Below are positions 14,450 to 16,341 of a stretch of 16,341 nt of DNA, piece after piece. The notes beneath the pieces were generated by a model. It saw only the letters and a list, made by a program, of their open reading frames with translations. It was not told the DNA's origin and made no database searches. Source of the DNA: Candidatus Latescibacterota bacterium (GTDB lineage Bacteria > Latescibacterota > UBA2968 > UBA8231); contig JAJDYK010000017.1 of assembly GCA_022825185.1 (NCBI GenBank), positions 1 to 16,341 of the forward strand. Reading direction: 5' to 3'. The first letter of the stretch is position 1. Each line of letters opens with the position of its first letter. A program made the translations under genes and the position numbers.

Positions 14450-14466
14450 ACAAAGTTCTCCTTTGT
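14450..14466 (-). promoter_or_regulatory. Hairpin over the SWIB ribosome binding site
   Basis: On the minus strand ACAAAG-GAGAA-CTTTGT forms a six-pair stem with a five-base loop, directly before the start codon. It splits the AAAGGAG ribosome binding site between stem and loop. It could dampen translation; this is inference from base pairing only. Confidence 0.4.
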
Positions 14467-14514
14467 CTATAGGGGTAAAACCCACGAAAGGGGGTTGTTT
14501 AAGATTGGGTTTCT

Positions 14515-14546
14515 CGGCCTCTTCCGCCTCGTGAAGTTTAAGGCCG
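14515..14546 (-). other. Candidate hairpin in the SWIB gene leader
   Basis: CGGCCT (14515-14520) pairs with AGGCCG (14541-14546); inside it CTTC (14521-14524) pairs with GAAG (14533-14536) around an eight-base loop, with a four-base bulge. It lies in the long leader expected from the promoter at 14585-14612. No T-run follows on either strand, so it does not look like a simple terminator. It may be a leader regulatory element or chance. Confidence 0.3.
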
Positions 14547-14584
14547 ATTCTACCCGTTTTATGCAGTTACAACATTATCTTTCC

Positions 14585-14612
14585 AATATAGTACGAGGGC
14601 AGTATAAGTCAA
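14585..14612 (-). promoter_or_regulatory. Sigma70-like promoter for the SWIB gene
   Basis: On the minus strand TTGACT (14607-14612) and TATATT (14585-14590) are separated by 16 bases; each hexamer matches five of six consensus bases. The expected transcript starts near 14578, giving a leader of about 130 bases before ATG 14448. Confidence 0.6.
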
Positions 14613-14660
14613 GCAAAAATGTAGCTTTTTCATAGGGGAAAACGCGTGCGCTATGGACGT

Positions 14661-14696
14661 TTGACATAATTTACGAAAACGGGCATTTTAATTTTG
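14661..14696 (+). promoter_or_regulatory. Candidate promoter for proC-hisH-hisF
   Basis: A perfect TTGACA at 14661-14666 precedes an AT-rich stretch. A -10 could be CATTTT (14684-14689, 17-base spacer, three of six matches) or TTTAAT (14687-14692, five of six, but a 20-base spacer). TAATTTTG at 14689-14696 fits the Bacteroidetes-type TAnnTTTG element, with TTTG at 14660-14663 some 25 bases before. The exact -10 is uncertain. Confidence 0.45.
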
Positions 14697-14733
14697 TACT
14701 TGGGATTTGTCGTATTTTGAGGTCTAAAAATTG

Positions 14734-15540
14734 ATGATCGAAAAAAGCAAATTGGGGTTTGTGGGTACCGGCAACATGGGTCGGGCGCTGATTGAAGGTT
14801 TGGTTGGTCAGCTTCCTGCAGGCCAGATAACCGCAGCCGACATCAGGCCGGAAGCACTCGAAGGCTTGTCGGCGTTGGGCGTCCACACCAGTACCGACTC
14901 GGCAGATGCGGTCCGCGATCAGGACTTGGTCGTGTTGGTGCTCAAGCCGCAAGTGGCCGCTCCCGTATTGAAGGCGCTAGCCGCGCATTTTAGCACCCAG
15001 CAGATTGTCGTCTCACTCATGGCCGGCGTATCGACTGCCCGGCTCGAAGAGCTACTGCCCGCGCAAATGCCCGTAGTGCGCGTCATGCCGCAGACGTTGG
15101 TGAAGGTGCGGGGTGCGGCTTGCGCTCTCTGCGCTGGTCGCGCTGTTAGCGCAGAACAGGTGGCGCAAGTGCGTTCTCTCTTCGACTTAGTCGGCACGAC
15201 GGTCGAGGTCGCCGAAAGTCTCATGGACGCCGTTACGGGACTTTCCGGTAGCGGCCCGGCTTGGGCTTACACCGTTGTTGAAGCTCTCACCGACGGCGGC
15301 GTACGCGCCGGCCTACCGCGCGAGACCGCATTAACACTCGCCGCACAAACTCTGCTCGGTGCCGCGCGCCTCGTACTCGAAAGCGGCGAGCATCCGGCCG
15401 TGCTCAGGGACCAAGTTACTTCGCCGGGCGGGACTACGGCCGCTGGGCTGCACAAGCTAGAAGAAAAGGGCCTGCGCGATGCCCTGATCAGCGCCGTGCT
15501 AGCCGCAGCCGAGCGCTCCGCCGAGTTGGGGCAATCGTGA
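14734..15540 (+). CDS. proC: Pyrroline-5-carboxylate reductase
   Basis: Last step of proline synthesis: reduces 1-pyrroline-5-carboxylate with NAD(P)H in the cytoplasm. The product has 268 residues, the family norm. Seen: Rossmann start KLGFVGTGNMGRALIEGL (6-23), VVLVLKPQ (66-73), SLMAGVSTARLEELL, and the P5CR signature from DAVTGLSGSGPAWAY (165-179) through EALTDGGVRAGLPRETA to SPGGTTAAGLHKLEEKGLRD (230-249). The usual MPNTP segment after the Rossmann domain reads MPQTL here (118-122). Two starts are possible: ATG 14734, chosen here, or TTG 14731, which is actually better spaced (eight bases) from the GAGG at 14719-14722. The stop overlaps the GTG start of hisH (GTGA), pointing to translational coupling. 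Confidence 0.94.
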   Translation: MIEKSKLGFVGTGNMGRALIEGLVGQLPAGQITAADIRPEALEGLSALGVHTSTDSADAVRDQDLVVLVLKPQVAAPVLKALAAHFSTQQIVVSLMAGVSTARLEELLPAQMPVVRVMPQTLVKVRGAACALCAGRAVSAEQVAQVRSLFDLVGTTVEVAESLMDAVTGLSGSGPAWAYTVVEALTDGGVRAGLPRETALTLAAQTLLGAARLVLESGEHPAVLRDQVTSPGGTTAAGLHKLEEKGLRDALISAVLAAAERSAELGQS

Positions 15541-16139
15541 TTGCAGTCATCGACTACGGCATGGGCAATCTGCGCAGCGTGCAGAAAGCCTTCGAATTCC
15601 TCGGCTATGAAGCCGAGATCGTCGAAGCCCCCGAGCGCCTAAGCGCGGCCACGCATCTCGTATTGCCCGGCGACGCGGCCTTTGGTGATGCCATGCACAA
15701 CTTGCAGGCCGCCGGTTGGGACGCGGCCATCGCCGAGGGTCTCGCGGCTGACAAGCCCTTTTTGGGCATCTGCGTGGGATTGCAGCTCATGTTTGAAGAA
15801 AGCGAGGAAATGGGGAGGCATCGCGGCCTCGGAATTCTGCCGGGCAAATGCGTGCGTTTCCCGCCTACCGAGCGAGTGCCGCAGATCGGCTGGAACCAAA
15901 TCGCCATCAAGCGCAAAGAGTCGCTTTTAGAGGGCGTACCCGAAGGAAGTTTTTTTTATTTTGTCCATTCGTACTACGTGGTAAACGACAACAAAGACGA
16001 TTGCGTCGCCACGACCGACTACGGGATTGATTACACCTCGGTTGCCGGAAGCGGGCGCGTCTTTGGCGTGCAATTTCACCCAGAAAAGAGCCAAGTCCAC
16101 GGCTTGCGCCTTCTCGACAACTTCGCGCGCCTGCGCTGA
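15537..16139 (+). CDS. hisH: Imidazole glycerol phosphate synthase, glutaminase subunit HisH
   Basis: HisH releases ammonia from glutamine and channels it to HisF for imidazole glycerol phosphate and AICAR formation (histidine pathway). GTG start overlapping the proC stop; 200 residues, normal. Seen: [11 protein letters not shown] (5-15), nucleophile C79 in [30 protein letters not shown] (115-120), FYFVHSYYV (140-148), and the catalytic H181/E183 in VQFHPEKSQ. The oxyanion-strand motif, PGVG in nearly all members I know, reads PGDA (44-47; codons GGC GAC GCG). The rest of the active site is intact. A run of eight T at 15951-15958 encodes Phe-Phe in frame. hisF follows after seven bases; hisA, often between them, is not there. 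Confidence 0.95.
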   Translation: MIAVIDYGMGNLRSVQKAFEFLGYEAEIVEAPERLSAATHLVLPGDAAFGDAMHNLQAAGWDAAIAEGLAADKPFLGICVGLQLMFEESEEMGRHRGLGILPGKCVRFPPTERVPQIGWNQIAIKRKESLLEGVPEGSFFYFVHSYYVVNDNKDDCVATTDYGIDYTSVAGSGRVFGVQFHPEKSQVHGLRLLDNFARLR

Positions 16140-16146
16140 AGAGATT

Positions 16147-16341
16147 ATGCTCGCTAAGCGAATCATTCCCTGTCTAGATGTAAAAAATGGCCGCAACGTG
16201 CGCGGAGTGCGCTTTTCAGCCGACCGCGATGCCGGCGATCCCGTTGAACTCGCCGAGCGCTACGACGCCGAAGGCGCAGACGAACTCGTCTTCTACGACA
16301 TCACGGCTTCAGCCGATGGCCGCGCCATCGTCATGGACCTC
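16147..16341 (+). CDS. hisF: Imidazole glycerol phosphate synthase, cyclase subunit HisF (3'-truncated)
   Basis: The first 65 codons of HisF; the gene runs off the window. HisF is a (beta/alpha)8 barrel that uses ammonia from HisH to make imidazole glycerol phosphate and AICAR. Seen: [16 protein letters not shown] with catalytic Asp11, [19 protein letters not shown] and [13 protein letters not shown], all typical of true HisF rather than its surface-sugar paralogs. Loop 1 reads NVRGVRF, with Arg at position 19 where Thermotoga HisF has Lys19. It starts seven bases after the hisH stop with only a weak GAAGAG upstream, as expected for a coupled pair. Confidence 0.93.
   Translation, partial: MLAKRIIPCLDVKNGRNVRGVRFSADRDAGDPVELAERYDAEGADELVFYDITASADGRAIVMDL

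Noticed and set aside
13998..14453. Arg/Leu-rich minus-strand frame across the repeats
   Set aside because: Frame-shifted reading of the same tandem repeats; no domain and no separate start signal.
13796..14635. Plus-strand hydrophobic reading frame opposite the SWIB gene
   Set aside because: Its FFLAAAFLAFLG repeats are just the complement of Lys/Ala codons; the minus strand carries a recognised SWIB domain, ribosome binding site, promoter and terminator.
15951..15958. Run of eight T in hisH as a frameshift site
   Set aside because: The zero frame gives the conserved FYFVHSYY segment and an intact C-terminus.
16147..16341. HisH/HisF as the surface-sugar paralogs (WbuY/WbuZ type)
   Set aside because: HisF starts with [15 protein letters not shown] and has [12 protein letters not shown], typical of the histidine pathway enzyme.

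Overview
This is a GC-rich (roughly 60 percent by eye), gene-dense bacterial window carrying ordinary chromosomal genes: aroC, carA, proC, hisH, hisF and a PPK2-type polyphosphate kinase. No tRNA, rRNA, insertion sequence, phage gene or CRISPR array was seen. The best clue to the host is a secreted DUF3179 protein ending in an NFPNPFN-type beta-sandwich (FlgD/T9SS-like) tail. Such tails are typical of the FCB superphylum and of uncultured lineages such as Latescibacterota, Zixibacteria and Marinimicrobia. With the lysine-rich SWIB protein and the plant AAE17/18-like acyl-CoA synthetase, I lean towards a Latescibacterota-like or other FCB-associated bacterium. This is inference, not proof.

Region 1 (1-7461, + strand) is a tight gene string, open at its left end. 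It holds the C-terminal part of a DUF255/YyaL-type protein with a DsbD-N-like domain at its end, an acyl-CoA synthetase (4-nt ATGA overlap), the DUF3179 protein (23-nt gap), and a large membrane flavo-iron-sulfur protein (24-nt gap). In the last one the FAD-binding fold looks circularly permuted and is joined to a NapH/CcoG-like membrane ferredoxin module. Three of the four proteins have thiol, redox or envelope features, so this is the most likely place for a little-described system.

Region 2 (7463-8929, - strand) is polyphosphate:AMP phosphotransferase with a degenerate N-terminal kinase domain. It converges on region 1 with one base between the stop codons. Region 3 (9074-10324, + strand) is chorismate synthase with an extra segment of about 29 residues.

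Region 4 (10392-14448, - strand) reads, in transcription order, SWIB protein with a lysine/alanine repeat tail, a strong hairpin terminator, a CNNM/CorC-type membrane protein, carA, and an Ldh2-family dehydrogenase. The SWIB gene has a good sigma70-like promoter and a leader with a candidate hairpin.

Region 5 (14734-16341, + strand) is proC-hisH-hisF, with hisF cut by the window end. The genes overlap or nearly touch, so they are probably one transcript joining proline and histidine synthesis. HisH and CarA each carry a substitution at a residue known to matter for glutaminase chemistry.
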